From the NCBI RefSeq assembly GCF_000143415.4, contig NW_003314288.1:809888-873887 (forward strand): 64,000 nt of DNA. The letters run 5' to 3'. The stretch is from Selaginella moellendorffii. Taxonomy: Eukaryota; Streptophyta; Lycopodiopsida; Selaginellales; Selaginellaceae. A program made the translations under genes and the position numbers. The notes beneath the pieces are model-generated. The model had not been told where the DNA came from. It saw only the letters and a list, made by a program, of their open reading frames with translations, and searched no databases. This document shows positions 20,894-33,400 of the stretch, one piece after another; the stretch's first letter is position 1; each line of letters opens with the position of its first letter.

Positions 20894-22544
20894 CGAATGG
20901 AAGTGTACAAATTTGCAAGAGTGATCGGCAATTCCCAGTTTATTTTACTTCCTTTTCAGCCATACAAGCTTATTTATGCGTTGATGCTTGCTGAAGCTGG
21001 AAAGATAAACAAAGCTTTAAGGTTGGTAGTGATTTTTAATGGTATCCTTCGTTAACACAAGGTTTCTTTTTGAAGGTATTGCCAAGCGGTGTTGAAAACA
21101 TTGAAAACAGCGGGCCATGCAGCTGATGTGTGCAAAGAAGCGGCTGTAGCCTTGGAAGAGCGTCTTCATATCCACTCTCAGGTTTGTAAGTGGACACTCG
21201 GCTTTTATACTCACTTTCCTGTTATCCAGGGAGGCTCGACGTCAATTGTGCAATGGTTTTTTGGCAATATTGGTCTACACATGATGATAGGCCCTTCGCC
21301 CCCGAAAGCTTCCGACAATGCTGATATTAATAACCATCCCACAACAGCTTCTAGTAGAAGCAGTGTATCACTTGCCTCATCAGCATCAATGGAACCCATA
21401 AGTGATAATACGAGAAGATCCAGCATGCCAGCGAGAAGCATTTCTGAGACTGAGTATAGGCCTGCACAGGTAACTCGACTTGCTCTTGTGTACCTTCGAT
21501 TAAGACTTGTATTCTTTCATCAGATCGTTAGTCCAGTGAAAGGAACGCCAAACAGAGGCGTCTTTACTTCTTTCGTGCAAAGAGCGATGGGCTTCATAAA
21601 AACACCTTTGAAGGAGGTTTGTAGAAGCTTTGGAAAGAGTGCTAGCTGATTGATGGTCGGGTATGTGATGCAGGCAAAGCTTGGCGACAGCAACAAGTTT
21701 AGATACGACGAGACACTGAAGCGCTGGGTTGGAGAAGGAGCCAAGGCACAAGCGCCAGACCTTCCATTGGCTCCTCCTCCCACGGCAAACAAGCTCGTCT
21801 CGCGCGTGGAGGAGAATAGCGCTCCTATTTCCATGTCTCCGGAGAGACCAGAGCCAACTCCAGAAAGGCCGCAACCGGTTGTGAGTGGAATCCCACCAAT
21901 GCCTCCGAGCAGTAACCAGTACGCAGCCTGCGCACATCAAAACGTTAGATCAAGGTACCGTTTTGGTCATTCCCAGCACTCCAATCTCACGAGGTTTTTG
22001 CAGATATGTTGATACATTCAACAAAGGTAGCATAACACCATCCAAGACGTCATCGGACTCTCCTCCACTGTTTGGCATGGTGCCAAAGGCAAGCGCAAAG
22101 CCTTTGGCTCCAGCGAGATTTTTCGTGCCTGCGGCCGCTGCTGCTGCTGCTCCAGATATCAACAGCAACCATTCGGTGGATCCTTCCTCGGCACCAGCCT
22201 TTGTCTCCGACACAGCATTCTCAAACGGGAATGGAGCATTCGCTCAGCTGGTTGTACAGGATATGAGAAACGATCCGAAGCCAACGCCTGATCATCTCTC
22301 GAGCAGCTCTTCGCCAGCAATGTTCTATTCAAATCACTATCCAGCAGCACTGTCGACCATCTCGTTGCCGCCACCTCCAGCTCTGGAAGTCACTCCGCCA
22401 GTGATGGTCGAGCAGCAGCAGCAAAACCAACACCAGGAAAGTTCGATTCATCGGCACCACTATCAACAGTCCCGCACAGTGGGATTCGAAGCTGCCAGTT
22501 CCTCCGGAGTGTTTGGAGACGACTTGCAAGAGGTGGAATTGTAA
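20894..22544 (+). pseudogene. SEC16-like: Sec16 homologue, 3' half (copy S1), frame intact
   Basis: Six exons with GT-AG introns of 48-57 nt: 20894-21021, 21076-21181, 21230-21469, 21524-21616, 21674-21954, 22004-22544. Phases agree throughout, giving 462 residues and a TAA stop. Matches to plant Sec16 (MAG5-type, scaffold of COPII assembly at ER exit sites): FQPYKLIYALMLAEAGKIN and AVLKTLKT (end of the central domain), SSASMEPISD with ARSISE, AKLGDSNKFRYDETLKRWV, and RYVDTFNKGS near the C terminus, then a Q/H-rich tail. The large N-terminal part and most of the central domain are missing: exon 1 here is an internal exon whose acceptor intron is cut by gypsy G3. I class it as a truncated copy; it could still be transcribed from the retroelement side. 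Confidence 0.85.
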
Positions 22545-22762
22545 ATCACACTCCACAAGTAAGTAGTGTTGCTGGGTGGATTTTGGTAGAGCAGTGTAGC
22601 GAAGTAGTAGTCGTGGAAGGAGGAATTTTTTTTGGCTGGGGTGATTCTTTGGAGCCACGAGCGAAACGAGAAAGCTCCTTAAAGTTGCTAGAGAAAGGAA
22701 ACTCTTTACAAAGCAAAGGCCTTGTGATGAATATACCTCGAATAATCTCCCGGATTTAAAAT
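22545..22762 (+). other. 3' flank of Sec16 S1
   Basis: 3'-untranslated-like sequence shared with copies S2 and S3 up to about 22670 (GGCTGGGGTGATTCTTTGG), where S1 diverges from the other two. Confidence 0.6.
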
Positions 22763-23089
22763 ATGGCGCGCCTAGCTCAGAAGGCATCGTGTTGGTGGGA
22801 TGAAATGCTGGTTGTCTACGCGCGGTGTGGGCATTTGAAGGAATCGAGAAGGATCTTTGATGGATTGCGGGCCAAGAACATCGCATCGTGGACGGCGCTT
22901 GCGACCGCGTATGCCGAGAGTGGGCATCCGGGCGAGGCCAAGGCAGTGTTCGATCGAATGGCGGTGCGGGATGTAGTTTCCTCCACTGCGATGGTCAAGG
23001 TGCTGGGCGACGCTGCTGCGGGGATTTGCTCGCGGCGGAGAGATTGGGCGAGCAAGAGAAGTGCTGGATCGGATGCCTGAGACGAATGT
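22763..23089 (+). pseudogene. PPR gene fragment
   Basis: Residues from ATG 22763 read CGHLKESRRIFDGL and SWTALATAYAESGHPGEAKA, nearly the same as the start of the minus-strand PPR pseudogene at 16541, including the shared frameshifted AAGICS.RRDWASKR segment and stop. It ends at ~23090, where the inverted composite X2 begins. It is a partial duplicate of the 16 kb locus or of a common parent. Confidence 0.8.
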
Positions 23090-24290
23090 AATCAATTGGC
23101 ACTGCTCCTCTCAACACAAAGAAGGTCCAGGATGGAATAGCAAAAGAGATGTTGAAGATATGGAAGTCACACTCCTACCCAGGTTAAGTCAGAAAGAACC
23201 AGACCATCTGACAGAGGCATTACCTGATCGCTTGTCCTTCAACGTAGCGCATAAGAACAGTAATCAACAGTATAAAGGTGACTGTTCAGCTAGAGGTCTT
23301 TGGCCTAGGTGGCATAGAAATGTGGGAGCTTCGATCAAAGACTTATTGGATCTACAAAGAGCTAGCAAGCCATCACTTACAGCAAAGTTCTTGTTGGGAT
23401 CTTGTTTTTCTTCCTCAGCAGTGGACAAGGTAATACAATGAAAAAGGTAAAGTCAGGTATTTTTTTAACGTCCGCTTGGAGCAAACCCTGCTCATCGGAT
23501 GGCCTCATGACAACCCATCACAACCCAGGATGAAAACTCCACATCAAAGCTTAAGGCAGCATTGCTTGTGATCGCCTTCATCTTGCTTTACAAACTGAAG
23601 TTATCGAGGTTCGTGATTGGATAATGCTTGATGGTGCTGAGACTCAAATCATCTTTGTTATGGAAACAACCCCATCACCTCAAGGTATTGTTTTCTATCC
23701 CCATAACAGTGGTGCACTGTTTCCATGTATAGTTCCCGAGGAGGTCCCAGTTCCCAGGATGGCCTTCGGTAAAAGGTTCAGGACGATACATCAGAGAGGG
23801 AAATACACTGAACTGGATCCTAAGGTTCAACTGGGAGAATGCTCTGCAATACACTAGTTTGGGGAGTACCTATATCTGATCTTATATAGGATCCGGCTCA
23901 GTTATCCTGGGAAGGTAATGAGTTCAGTGTGTCTTTTTTATGTACAGGTCTAAGCATGGCAGAGAGCTTTTGATGGATAAAATTGACACCAAGTTTATGC
24001 GGAAGTTGAAGAATTGGAAGTACATTGTGAACATGTAGAAGACACTGGTGGAAGCTAAGGTAAGCTGGCTTCTTGTGCAGGACAGCATCCCTGTTGGTGA
24101 TTGGCTCACAGTTCACAAAACTCTGTGTATTCTATGCAATGAAAACCCCGTGGAGATGCTTGAACACCTCTTCACATGCAAATTTGCAGTTGGTATTTGG
24201 CTCTTTGATCAGAGATTAGGTCCAGAATCAGCTGGTTCATCACGAAATACGGTGACATTTTTCCCTCTGCTCCAACTGTGATGAACAGTA
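23090..24290 (+). mobile_element. LINE-like fragment (copy X2)
   Basis: Inverted copy of the X1/X3 LINE-like segment. Plus-strand pieces include LLPRLSQKEPDHLTEAL (23161 on), MLDGAETQIIFVMETTPSPQ (23624 on) and the zf-RVT-like end 24048-24281 (HKTLCILCNENP, HLFTCKFAVGIW). An intron-like gap GTAATG...TACAG at ~23914-23947 is conserved with the other copies. It lacks the 5' ~400 bp present in X3. Confidence 0.5.
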
Positions 24291-26965
24291 GCTGAGGAGA
24301 AAGAAGCTAGCAAAGCATCCCGCTAACAAAACTGCTAACTGTCTCACGTGACACAACACCTCCAGCCATCAACAGGGTCAGAAAAGAAAGAAAGGATAGG
24401 AGCAAGCAACTACTTCCCCTCTTCCTTTGGAATGTCATCCAAGTCATACTCAAAATTAGGAAACAACTTCCTCACATCATCCTCAGCTTCCCATGTAGCA
24501 TCATATGGAGAATAACCATTCCACTGAACAAGTAACTCTTTCCAAGTCTTACGATGTGTGCGCACTAGCCGTTGCTATAACACACAAGTAGGGCCAACCT
24601 TCAAACATCTATCTCTGGAATCTTGATCACAGACTGGTCCAAGATAGCAAACACACCTTCAAATTCCTACATAGAAGACGGGATGAATCTTGACACCACT
24701 AGGCAAGTCTAGTTCATAGGCAAGGTCTCCAACTCATTTGAGAATAATCCACGGCCCACAGTACTGTGGTGACAACTTAGAACTACCTCCACCTTGAAGA
24801 GCTCACTGAGCTTCAGACAACCGAAGGAAAACCTTGTCTCCAACCTGAAACTGCTTGTGCTGACGATGCTCATCAGCCAACTCCTTTGCCTGGTGCACCT
24901 TAAGAGAAGCCAAGTTCATACCAACAGGGGACCGAGGTTGAAAGCCATACATTGCCATAAACGGAGCCATGTCAATAGCCAAATGGAAGGCACAATTATA
25001 GGCAAACTCTAACAAAGGTAGGTACTTCTCCCAAATACCTTGCCTCTTCAGATGACCAACAAACAATCTCAGCATGTCTTCCAGCACCTAATTAACTCGT
25101 TTTGTTTGTCCATCTGACTGTGGATGCTCATGCTCAGCTTTGTCTCAAGCTTCTGGAACACCATCTGCCAAAACTCCAAAGTGAACATGGGATCCCAATC
25201 ACTTACAACATCCTTAGGCAGCCCATAGAGAAATACAGCTGAGCAAGGTCAAAAGCCTTAGCATTTGTCTTCACAAGGAAGAAGTGAGCCAACAACATTA
25301 CACAATCCACAACAACCCAGATAGCATCATTGCCTTGAAGTGCCTACTATGAAACTCATAGAAAATGTTATCCCACTTCCGCTGAGGTTAACTATAGTAG
25401 AGACCTTCATGCTTCTGACAATCCATTGTGACCACCTGGCCAGTCTAACAACTGTGCACATACTTATCAACACCTGACTTCATTCCAGGCCAAAATAAAT
25501 GCGTCTCTACCAGAACACACATCCTCGATGTCCTGCACTTGGTGCAACGGACACTCTTACAGAATCCACTGTAAAAGAACATCATCTCTAGGAACCATAG
25601 CCCGATTCCTCTTGACTAGGAAACCATCTTGTACATCAAAGGAAGCACAATCACATTGGACAAGGCATCCCCCTTCAAAACAACTGCACATGCCTTCACT
25701 ACAAAGGAGTTGAAGTCAGCAAGCTCCTTAATTTCATCCAGCAAACCACTGGAGAGCTTCCCAAACGAGATAGAGTTCACCATCCTAGACAATGGAGAAA
25801 CAACCACCTATACTGTCTACTCCTTTCAAAAACAGGAAAATTGTCTTAAAGAAAAGTTGGAGATCTTGGAAAACCTAGCAACTTTGCTTTAAACATAAAT
25901 CTTCTGAATTCACGAGTAATCTGCAGTCAAAATTACCCTTTGACTTTTACTCGGGAATCCCCGGGGAAATCGGTTTTCATCACCTTCAACCCCAGAGCAA
26001 ACTCCTCTGGATCTGCACATCCATTTCCTGCAAAAACTCCAGACGATGAGCTAGCCAGCCTCAAAGCTCCATCTGGCAAGTGACAAGTGGTAAAGTTATC
26101 CACATGAAAAATCCAAACCATACAGATAATGCCTCCACTCTTTGACCGCAACAACTACAACATACAACTTCCTATCCCGAGTTGGCAGTTCAACTAAGTT
26201 GCATCAAACTTGTGCCTTATGTAGGCAATAGAACAGCAGTCTTGCACCAAGACAGCTCCTATACCCTCATCACTAGCCTTGTTAATGAAAGTATGTGTAG
26301 CAACAGAGTCAAAGAGGACACTGAGCACTTGGCTATGCACAACTCATTGCACAAACAACCGTACAGCTCAAATGAGTTGATACAATTCTTCTTCACTCCT
26401 TCAGAAAGCTTAGTGACAGCAGTGTCAGCTAGAACATGAGTAGATACATTCTCTCCTTGGTCCACACTGACACCCATGGCCTCACTAGGATCAGAAAGAG
26501 AAAAGGACTCATGAGCCATACCCTCTGAACGCATAGACTCCATAAAGTGAGCCTTAGCCTTCTACCACAAGTGGCTTATCACAAGCAAATATCTATAGAA
26601 TATACATAATTGCTTTAACAGCTCAAATGCTTCTTGACACTTTTACCCCACACAACCTTAGCATGCTTGGTGGTGTTTCGAAGCATATCCATCAAAGGAG
26701 CAGCAATCAAGGAGAAGTCCTTCACAAACCGGCAAAAGACTCCCACCATACCAAGGAAACCCATGCACAGTAGGGGGAACAAGCTAGTCAACGACTATCT
26801 GAGTCTTTTGAGGATTTTCCCGCACACCATCTCGTGGCACCACATGTCCGAGATAGGTGATCTCCTCCAAGAAGGACTCACGCTTTGAGAGTTTAGAATA
26901 CAGCTTGTTCTCCCTCAATAGCGGCAACATTTGCCTCACATGCATCTCATGTTCCTCCTTAGTCA
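24291..26965 (-). mobile_element. Gypsy G2 remnant (copy X2)
   Basis: Minus-strand remnant from RT end (26966-26784: EEITYLGHVVPRDGV) through the RNase H zone (~26.2-26.0 kb) to integrase (25087-24803: RSPVGMNLASLKVHQAKEL, QVGDKVFLRLSE) and the chromodomain-like end near 24.5 kb. Stops are frequent. It carries an uninterrupted version of the site where hAT inserted in X3 (CTTATCAC, 26575-26582). Confidence 0.8.
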
Positions 26966-27945
26966 TAGGACATCATCAAAGTAGTGCCTCGCACATGAGA
27001 TTGCATAACTCTATCAAAAGAACTGCTTGATAATAGCTAGCCTCAGCCATCATACGAAGCAACATCTTTGCTTAGTTAGAAAAGACTCCTTGAGCATTCC
27101 AAAGCTTCAAAACGAGATAGTCAAAGGATCTCAGCTAGCAATAAGTAACATGGCTAGTCTTCTTTTGATCAATTCTTCTTGGTTGATTTCATATTGTATT
27201 GCTATTCGTAGTGATGGAATGATGTACTCGAGTGGTGTCAAAGATTCAAGGCCGTAGGTGAGCTTGAATAGTGTTGAATTTGTTGAAACCTTATATGCGG
27301 TTTAATATGCCTACAGGGCATCGTAGATGTGATCATCCCAGTCTTTCTGATTTATTTTCATGATTTTCATAAGGATTTTTTTGAGTGTCTTGTTTGTAGA
27401 CTTTGCTTGACCATTGTCTTGAGGGTAATACGGTGTTGAAGCCTTGTGCTAGATAGTGAATTCTTGAGTTAGAATTTTGATTTCAATGATAAAGTATATT
27501 CTTTGATTAGTGATGAGTTCTCAAGGTAAGCCATATCTTGTGCTGATGTTTTTGTAGATGAACTTTGTTGTGTTCTTTGTTGTAGCAGTCTTTATTGGTT
27601 GAGTTTTAGCTCATTTTGTCATATAATTTATTGCAATTAGAATGTACTAGGTTTTCTTGGAGCTTGTCATAAGTAGACCAACAAAATTGAGTCCCCATCA
27701 TTGAAAAGGTTTAAGTGGAATTTTTGGATGAAATTCTTGAGTTTATTTCTTTGGGGCATACTTGGTTCTTTGGTAAATGTTGCATTTTTGACAGAACTTG
27801 GCTTAGTTGTGCCAAAGTGTTGGCCACCAAAGTCTTACTTGTAAAATTTTTCAAGCTATGATTTCTTTAGCAAAATGTCCTTTTACTTGTCCGCAATAAA
27901 CTTCTTCAAGTAGATCTTGTGTTTCTTCTGGGTTTGAGGAGAGAG
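26966..27945 (-). mobile_element. Gypsy G1 integrase-region fragment (copy X2)
   Basis: Matches, inverted, the 42.8-43.7 kb part of G1 (sequence around the integrase core and its 3' end). No open frame survives. It ends near 27945, beyond which unrelated PPR-like sequence begins. Confidence 0.75.
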
Positions 27946-28139
27946 CCAATCTTATAAGCCCAGTGGAGTAGAGGAATTGTCACCAGAGAGTAAAATCTTT
28001 GCTTCTTCGAGGGTGTCCTTGTTCTTGCAAGGCAAGAAGGATTATCTTCTTCTTAGCCGTGATCTCCAAGCTAGATTGGAATGTTCTTTCTCCGTCCAGG
28101 ATTCTTGGATTCTTGCAAGGAATACCTCGCGAATCGCGA

Positions 28140-28377
28140 ATGTGTGTGAGATCCAGCAAAGTTTATGGCATTGCTCTTCCCCAATTTCGTGATTTCCACA
28201 GACACCTCAGAGGATTGCTTGCTCTCCTGGGGAGCACTGCTCAAGAACTGCCGGGATCTGTCACAGGGGAGGCGAATCCAGGCCCGCATTGCACAGAGCG
28301 AGCACCGCTGCAACAAATACCTCGCGAATCTGCTCGTCCTGATGTATGGCAAATGCTGCAGCGTCGATGACTGCATT
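28140..28377 (+). pseudogene. PPR N-terminal fragment fused to Sec16 S2
   Basis: The frame from 28165 reads LLKNCRDLSQGRRIQARI and LANLLVLMYGKC, typical of the first PPR motifs of plant PPR proteins, and ends DDCI at 28377. The very next bases belong to a Sec16 exon in another frame. The junction is abrupt, with no visible linker. Confidence 0.75.
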
Positions 28378-30645
28378 TGAGGTGAAAAGGCTACTGATTG
28401 CCGGAAAGCAGAAAGAGGCTTTACGGGCTGCTCAAGACGGGCAACTTTGGGGATGTGCTCTTCTTATGGCCGAGAGAAGGTACCTTGTCTTGTAGCTTTG
28501 ATGTATAGACCGTTAGTGATGGTCTTGTGGTTTTTAATAGTTCTACACCGACACTATAGCGGAGATGGCTCAACGTCAGTTTCAACCAGGGTTTCAGCAG
28601 CAGTACAAAAGCTGTTTTGTCTCATGGTGCTACACGACGGGAACAAATATGTCCTTGGTTCTAGCTACGTAACAGCGTTTCAACCTCAACCGGTTCCAGC
28701 ATCCGCTGTAGATGGTGCAACACAGGTAAAATACTGTTATCAAGCTACTCTCTTGCTTAAGGAGTGCATGTTGACTTGCAGGACGCAGTAGAAGGAATGC
28801 TCGAAGAATGGCAGGAAAACCTGGCTATAATGGCAGCTAAGCGAACTAATGGGGACGAGAGAGTGATTATGCATCTTGGTGATTGTCTCTGGAGACATCA
28901 AGATGAGGTATATACATGGTCACACATTGATGTTTCTCATAATTTTAACTTGCAGATATGTGGAGCCCATATTTGCTATCTTGTTGCAAATGCTAGTTTT
29001 GAGCCTTTCTCCCCTTCTGCCAGACTTTGTCTTATAGGTGCCGACCATTGTAAGTATCCACGCACGTACGCTAGTCCAGAAACTATCCAGGTAAGCCGTG
29101 TTTGTCCTCAATAACAATTGTTAACCTTTTCTTCATCAGCGAATGGAAGTGTACGAATTTGCAAGAGTGACTAGTTTATTTTACTTCCTTTTCAGCCATA
29201 CAAGCTTATTTATGCGTTGATGCTTGCTGAAGCTGGAAAGATAAACGAAGCTTTAAGGTTGGTAGTGCTTTTTAACTGTATCCTTAAGGTTTCTCTTCGA
29301 AGGTATTGCCAAGCGGTGTTGAAAACATTGAAAACAGTGGGCCATGCAGCTGATGTGTGCAAAGAAGCGGCTGTAGCCTTGGAAGAGCATCTTCATATCC
29401 ACTCTCAGGTTTGTAATCGGACACTCGGCTTTTATACTCACTTTCCTGTTATCCAGGGAGGCTTGACATCAATTGTGCAACGGTTTTTTGGCAATATTGA
29501 TGATAGGCCCTTCTTCCCCGAAAGCTTCTGATAATGCTGATATTAATAACCGTCCAGCTAAAGGAACGCCAAACAGAGGCGTCTTTACTTCTTTCGTGCA
29601 AAGAGCGATGGGCTTCATAATAACACCTTCGAAGGAGGTTTGTATAAGCTTTGGAAAGAGCAGTAGCTGATTGATGGTTGGTACGTGATGCAGGCAAAGC
29701 TTGGCGACAGCAACAAGTTTAGATACGACAAGACACTGAAGCGCTGGGTTGAAGAAAAAGCCAAGGCACAAGTGCCAGAGCTTCCGTTGGCTCCTCCGGC
29801 AAACAAGCTCGTCTTGCGCGTGGAGGAGAATGGCGCTCCTATTTCCATGTCTCCGGAGAGACCACAGCCAACTCCGGAAAGGCCGCAACCGGTTGTGAGT
29901 GGAATCCCACCAATGCCTCCGAGCAGTAACCAGTATGCAGCTCGCGCACGTCAAAACGTTAGATCAAGGTACCGTTTTGGTCATTCCCAGCACTCCAATC
30001 TCATGAGGTTTTTGCAGATATTTCGATACATTCAACAAAGGTATCGTAACACCATCCAAGACATCATCGGACTCTCCTCCACTGTTTGGCGTGGTGCCAA
30101 AGGCAAGTGCAAAGCCTTTGGCTCCAGCGAGATTTTTCGTGCCTGCGCCCGCTGCTGCTGCTGCTGCTCCAGATATCAACAGCAACCATTCGGTGGATCC
30201 TTCCTCGGCACCGGCCTTTGTCCCCGACACGGCATTCTCAAACGGGAATGGACCGTTTGCAGCAGCAGCATTCGCTCAGCCGGTTGTACAGGATATGAGA
30301 TGCGATCCGGGGCCAATGCCTGATCATCTCTTGAGCGGCTCTTCGCCAGCAATGTTCTATTCGAATCACTATCCAGAAGCACCGTCGACCGTCTCGTTGC
30401 CGCCACCTCCAGCTCTGGAAGTCACTCCGCCAGTGATGGTTGAGCAGCAGCAGCAAAACCAACACCAGGAAAGTTCGATTCATCGGCACCACCATCAACA
30501 GTCCGGTACAGTGGGATTCGAAGCTGCCAGTTCCTCCGGAGTGTTTGGAGACGACTTGCAAGAGGAGAGGACAATTCATGCGACCTGCCGAGTTAAAACA
30601 GGCACGTAGAAAAAAATGTGATGTTCTTCCTTTGTGGAATTGTAA
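28378..30645 (+). pseudogene. SEC16-like: Sec16 homologue copy S2, frameshifted
   Basis: Starts further 5' than S1, in the central conserved domain: KEALRAAQDGQLWG (exon ending 28479), an exon around 28558-28728, 28782-28907 (MLEEWQENLAIM, IMHLGDCLWRH), 28956-29090 (AHICYLVANASFEPFS, GADHCKYPRTYAS), then exons equivalent to S1 from 29140. Introns are 48-49 nt GT-AG. Lesions: a 10-nt deletion in the exon at 29140 (after AGAGTGACT), a ~190-bp deletion removing most of the SMEPIS region and an intron (near 29548), and a ~73-bp insertion before the stop (~30565-30635). The N-terminal half is absent; the copy starts at the PPR junction. It shares its 3' flank with S3. Confidence 0.85.
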
Positions 30646-33400
30646 ATCACACCCCACAAATAAGTAGTTGGGTTAGTAGAGCAGTGTAGCGAAGTAGTAG
30701 TCGTGGAAGGAGGAATTTTTTTTGGCTGGGGTGATTCTTTGGAGCCACAAGCGAGAAAGCAAGATAACTAAAATGGATCAAACAATATAATTCAGGAATT
30801 AAATTCTATAAAGCAATAAAATTTAAAATGAAAACGGTAAAATCTAACATAGAATTTAAATAGAATAAAATAGAGTAAAAAACTAGAACATATGCAACAT
30901 ATACTCTTCAATAATAAATTTCAAGCCATGATTCTCATTGTATAATCCATTAAACATAATTTCGATAAATACTAAAAAAATTCTAGTTATGTCATTTTTT
31001 TAAAAAACTTTTTATGGTTGAACTATATGACAACATTAAATATCTGTACTACATTATTTAATAATCCTGCCTAAATTCAAACAAAACTGATACAAGCTAT
31101 TAGTATCATAACACTACCCTATTCTTTGTCTAAGGAAATTTTCCCCCTCTTAGTCTTATGGTTTTTTCTTAGGTTTTATTATTTGAGTTCTCTATAGATC
31201 ACATCTTAGGAGGCATTTTTCCTTCCTCTCTAGCACATCCTAAGCACATATCTCTCCCACACTGTTTTGGTTTGTTTATGGCCATGGTAAGTTTTTCTTT
31301 CCTCAAAACATATGGTTTCCATTATTATAAAGAATATACACTTATTGCTTGGCGTGAGACTATATGATAGTGTAGTGTATTTACAAGAGAGTCATCCCAT
31401 ACTTGTCTATAGGCATGAGAGCGCATGCCTAAAAATCTCAAAACAAAAGAACAAAGATTTACAAGAGAGAGTCATCTAAAACTTGTCTATAGGTGTACAA
31501 GTGCACACCAAGAAATGTCAAGCTTCTTTGGAGAAACTCAAATTTGAGTTTTGCTAGGCATGAGCCCACACGCTAGCTTAAAAAAACAAGAGACTATGAG
31601 AGAGAGTGTGTTAGAAATCCTTACATTTTTGAAAAATGAGTTTGAGACCATGCTTGTTCAAAGTTAAGTAACCCCCATTTCTCTGGTCATTTTACAAAGT
31701 TGCACTTACCAATCTGTTTCTCTCTTAATTTAACTTTGGTTTATTGTGAGCTCATATTCTTTCATCAATACATTAAATTGGGTTTAGCGTGCAAGTGCAT
31801 GCTAGAAATTCTTTGACTTTGTATGTGCTTATTTTATGCATTTTTAATTATTTTTGCTACATATTTTCATGTTTTGTCTTCTCATATTCACAAAAGGAGC
31901 TTTGTTTTTTAATTTTCTTTTTTCTTGTCTTTTTTTTTGTTCTATTTGTGTTTTGATATTTGTAATTTTCTTTGTTTTCCTCAAGTTGTTAAAAGGAGAT
32001 GTAATAGAGATTGTTTGGGATAATGGAGAATCAATTGCAAAGGGAATAATAGAATCTTTAGATGCTACTTGCATTTGTCACTGTGCTTCTTTAAGCGTTA
32101 GATGTGTTTTGCTTTGCATTATTAAGGTGTTTAACTCGAATTACTCCCCCTTTACAGGTGAGTTGGATGTTAGTGGGTTTTCTATATAGAAGCAGAATCA
32201 ACTGATGTCTCTAATAGAGATATTTCCTACCAAAATCTCTTAGGGAAATACAATTAGAACATAGAGGAATAATGATGAAGATGTTATTCCATAGAAGATA
32301 GAAAGTAAAAATATTTCCGGAGGCAAAAATATCCCTAATTTTGGTTATTCTTCTATAGATATAAATGCTTGTAATATATGGTATAAAGCTCTTGTGAAGA
32401 TAGTGGATGCTATACATGCAATTATGGCTGAGGGACTAGTTATTGTTGTAGACCCTCAAGATGCTCTACACTACATAACTTTAGGATGGGATTATATTGG
32501 AATCTCAAACTCTTCTTTTGTTGATGTTTCAAGTAAGTTGAAAATAGGTAGTCTAGTTCAATGGAAACTATCTTAAACTCTTTTTGGTAATAGTATACCA
32601 TTTACCATATTAATAAGCACTTGCATTTCTTCTTCACATTATTGAAAATGAAAATATACATTTATCAGATGAGCTATTAAGAACCAACCAAGCAAATAGA
32701 AATCAAATACCAAAGATTTAACAAGTCGAGGTCCCTTGGGGACGATGGGGAATAAAAATAACAGTTAATCAAAGCATGGATAGCGATCGAAGATAAAAAA
32801 TACAAGAATCAAGGATCTAGAAACCTATATCAACAACAACCTTGAGAACAACAACACTTAGAATATAACCACTACTCAGGTTAGACTTTTTGAACATCAC
32901 TATCGACTGGAGAATGCGGACGCTCATAGTGAGGGTGTGCATGACTTTATACAACACAATTAAAGGTAGGCCACAATTACTTTACAATAATTTAACACAA
33001 CAAGGACTCATAAAAAGAGTAGCCATAGTATGCACTTTTGTTTGATTTTGAAGTTGGCGAGCAAAGACTTTGTTAAAGACTAATCAACTTTACCGAGCTG
33101 AGTACAACATAACAACACAAATACCAATACATAAGATTATGTTAGTTTATACCACATGATTCTACAACTATACAACATTGCCTTGAGAAGAACACAACAA
33201 ACCAAAGACAACAACAAAACCAAGAAAGCAAATTCAAAAAAATGATAACTCAAGAAAACTTTAGCATAATAGAAGACTCAAGCTTAAATCAAAATCCTAG
33301 AGACCATATTCAAGACTTTCGACAAAACGACCCAAGCCACACAAGATTTACTCACTGAACAACGTAAGTATATTTGGTATGTACAAGGATTGAATAAGAT
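30646..33400 (+). repeat. Arm A of inverted duplication downstream of Sec16 S2
   Basis: From the Sec16 3' flank to about 33400 this AT-rich block aligns, inverted, with about 57334-60250. Matching landmarks: ATGGATCAAACAATAT just after the Sec16 flank, CATGCTAGAAATTCTTTGAC, ACCAAGAAATGTCAAGCTTC and the block ending GATATAC. Apart from the short ORF pair described separately, no genes were recognised. Confidence 0.85.
31978..32576 (+). pseudogene. Unidentified ORF remnant conserved in both arms
   Basis: Two coding-like stretches. 31987-32188 includes LKGDVIEIVWDNGESIAKG and CHCASLSVRCVLLCI and ends VSGFSI at a stop. 32250-32576 includes SSIDINACNIWYKALVKIVD, then AEGLVIVVDPQDALHYITLG and ends WKLS. 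A stop separates them. The inverted arm keeps the same protein sequence with mostly conservative changes (58585-58274 and 58987-58661). The phrases AKGIIESLD and AEGLVIVVDP...LHYITLGWDY are loosely like the C-terminal repeat of plant En/Spm-type TNP1/Ptta proteins; that is a weak resemblance, not an assignment. Probably part of an old mobile element. Confidence 0.4.

Noticed and set aside
31844-31976. Membrane-protein-like N terminus (F/L/C-rich) ahead of the unidentified ORF
   Set aside because: The hydrophobic run comes from T-rich DNA directly before a likely splice acceptor (TTTCCTCAAG), and the arm B copy has a different T-rich run.
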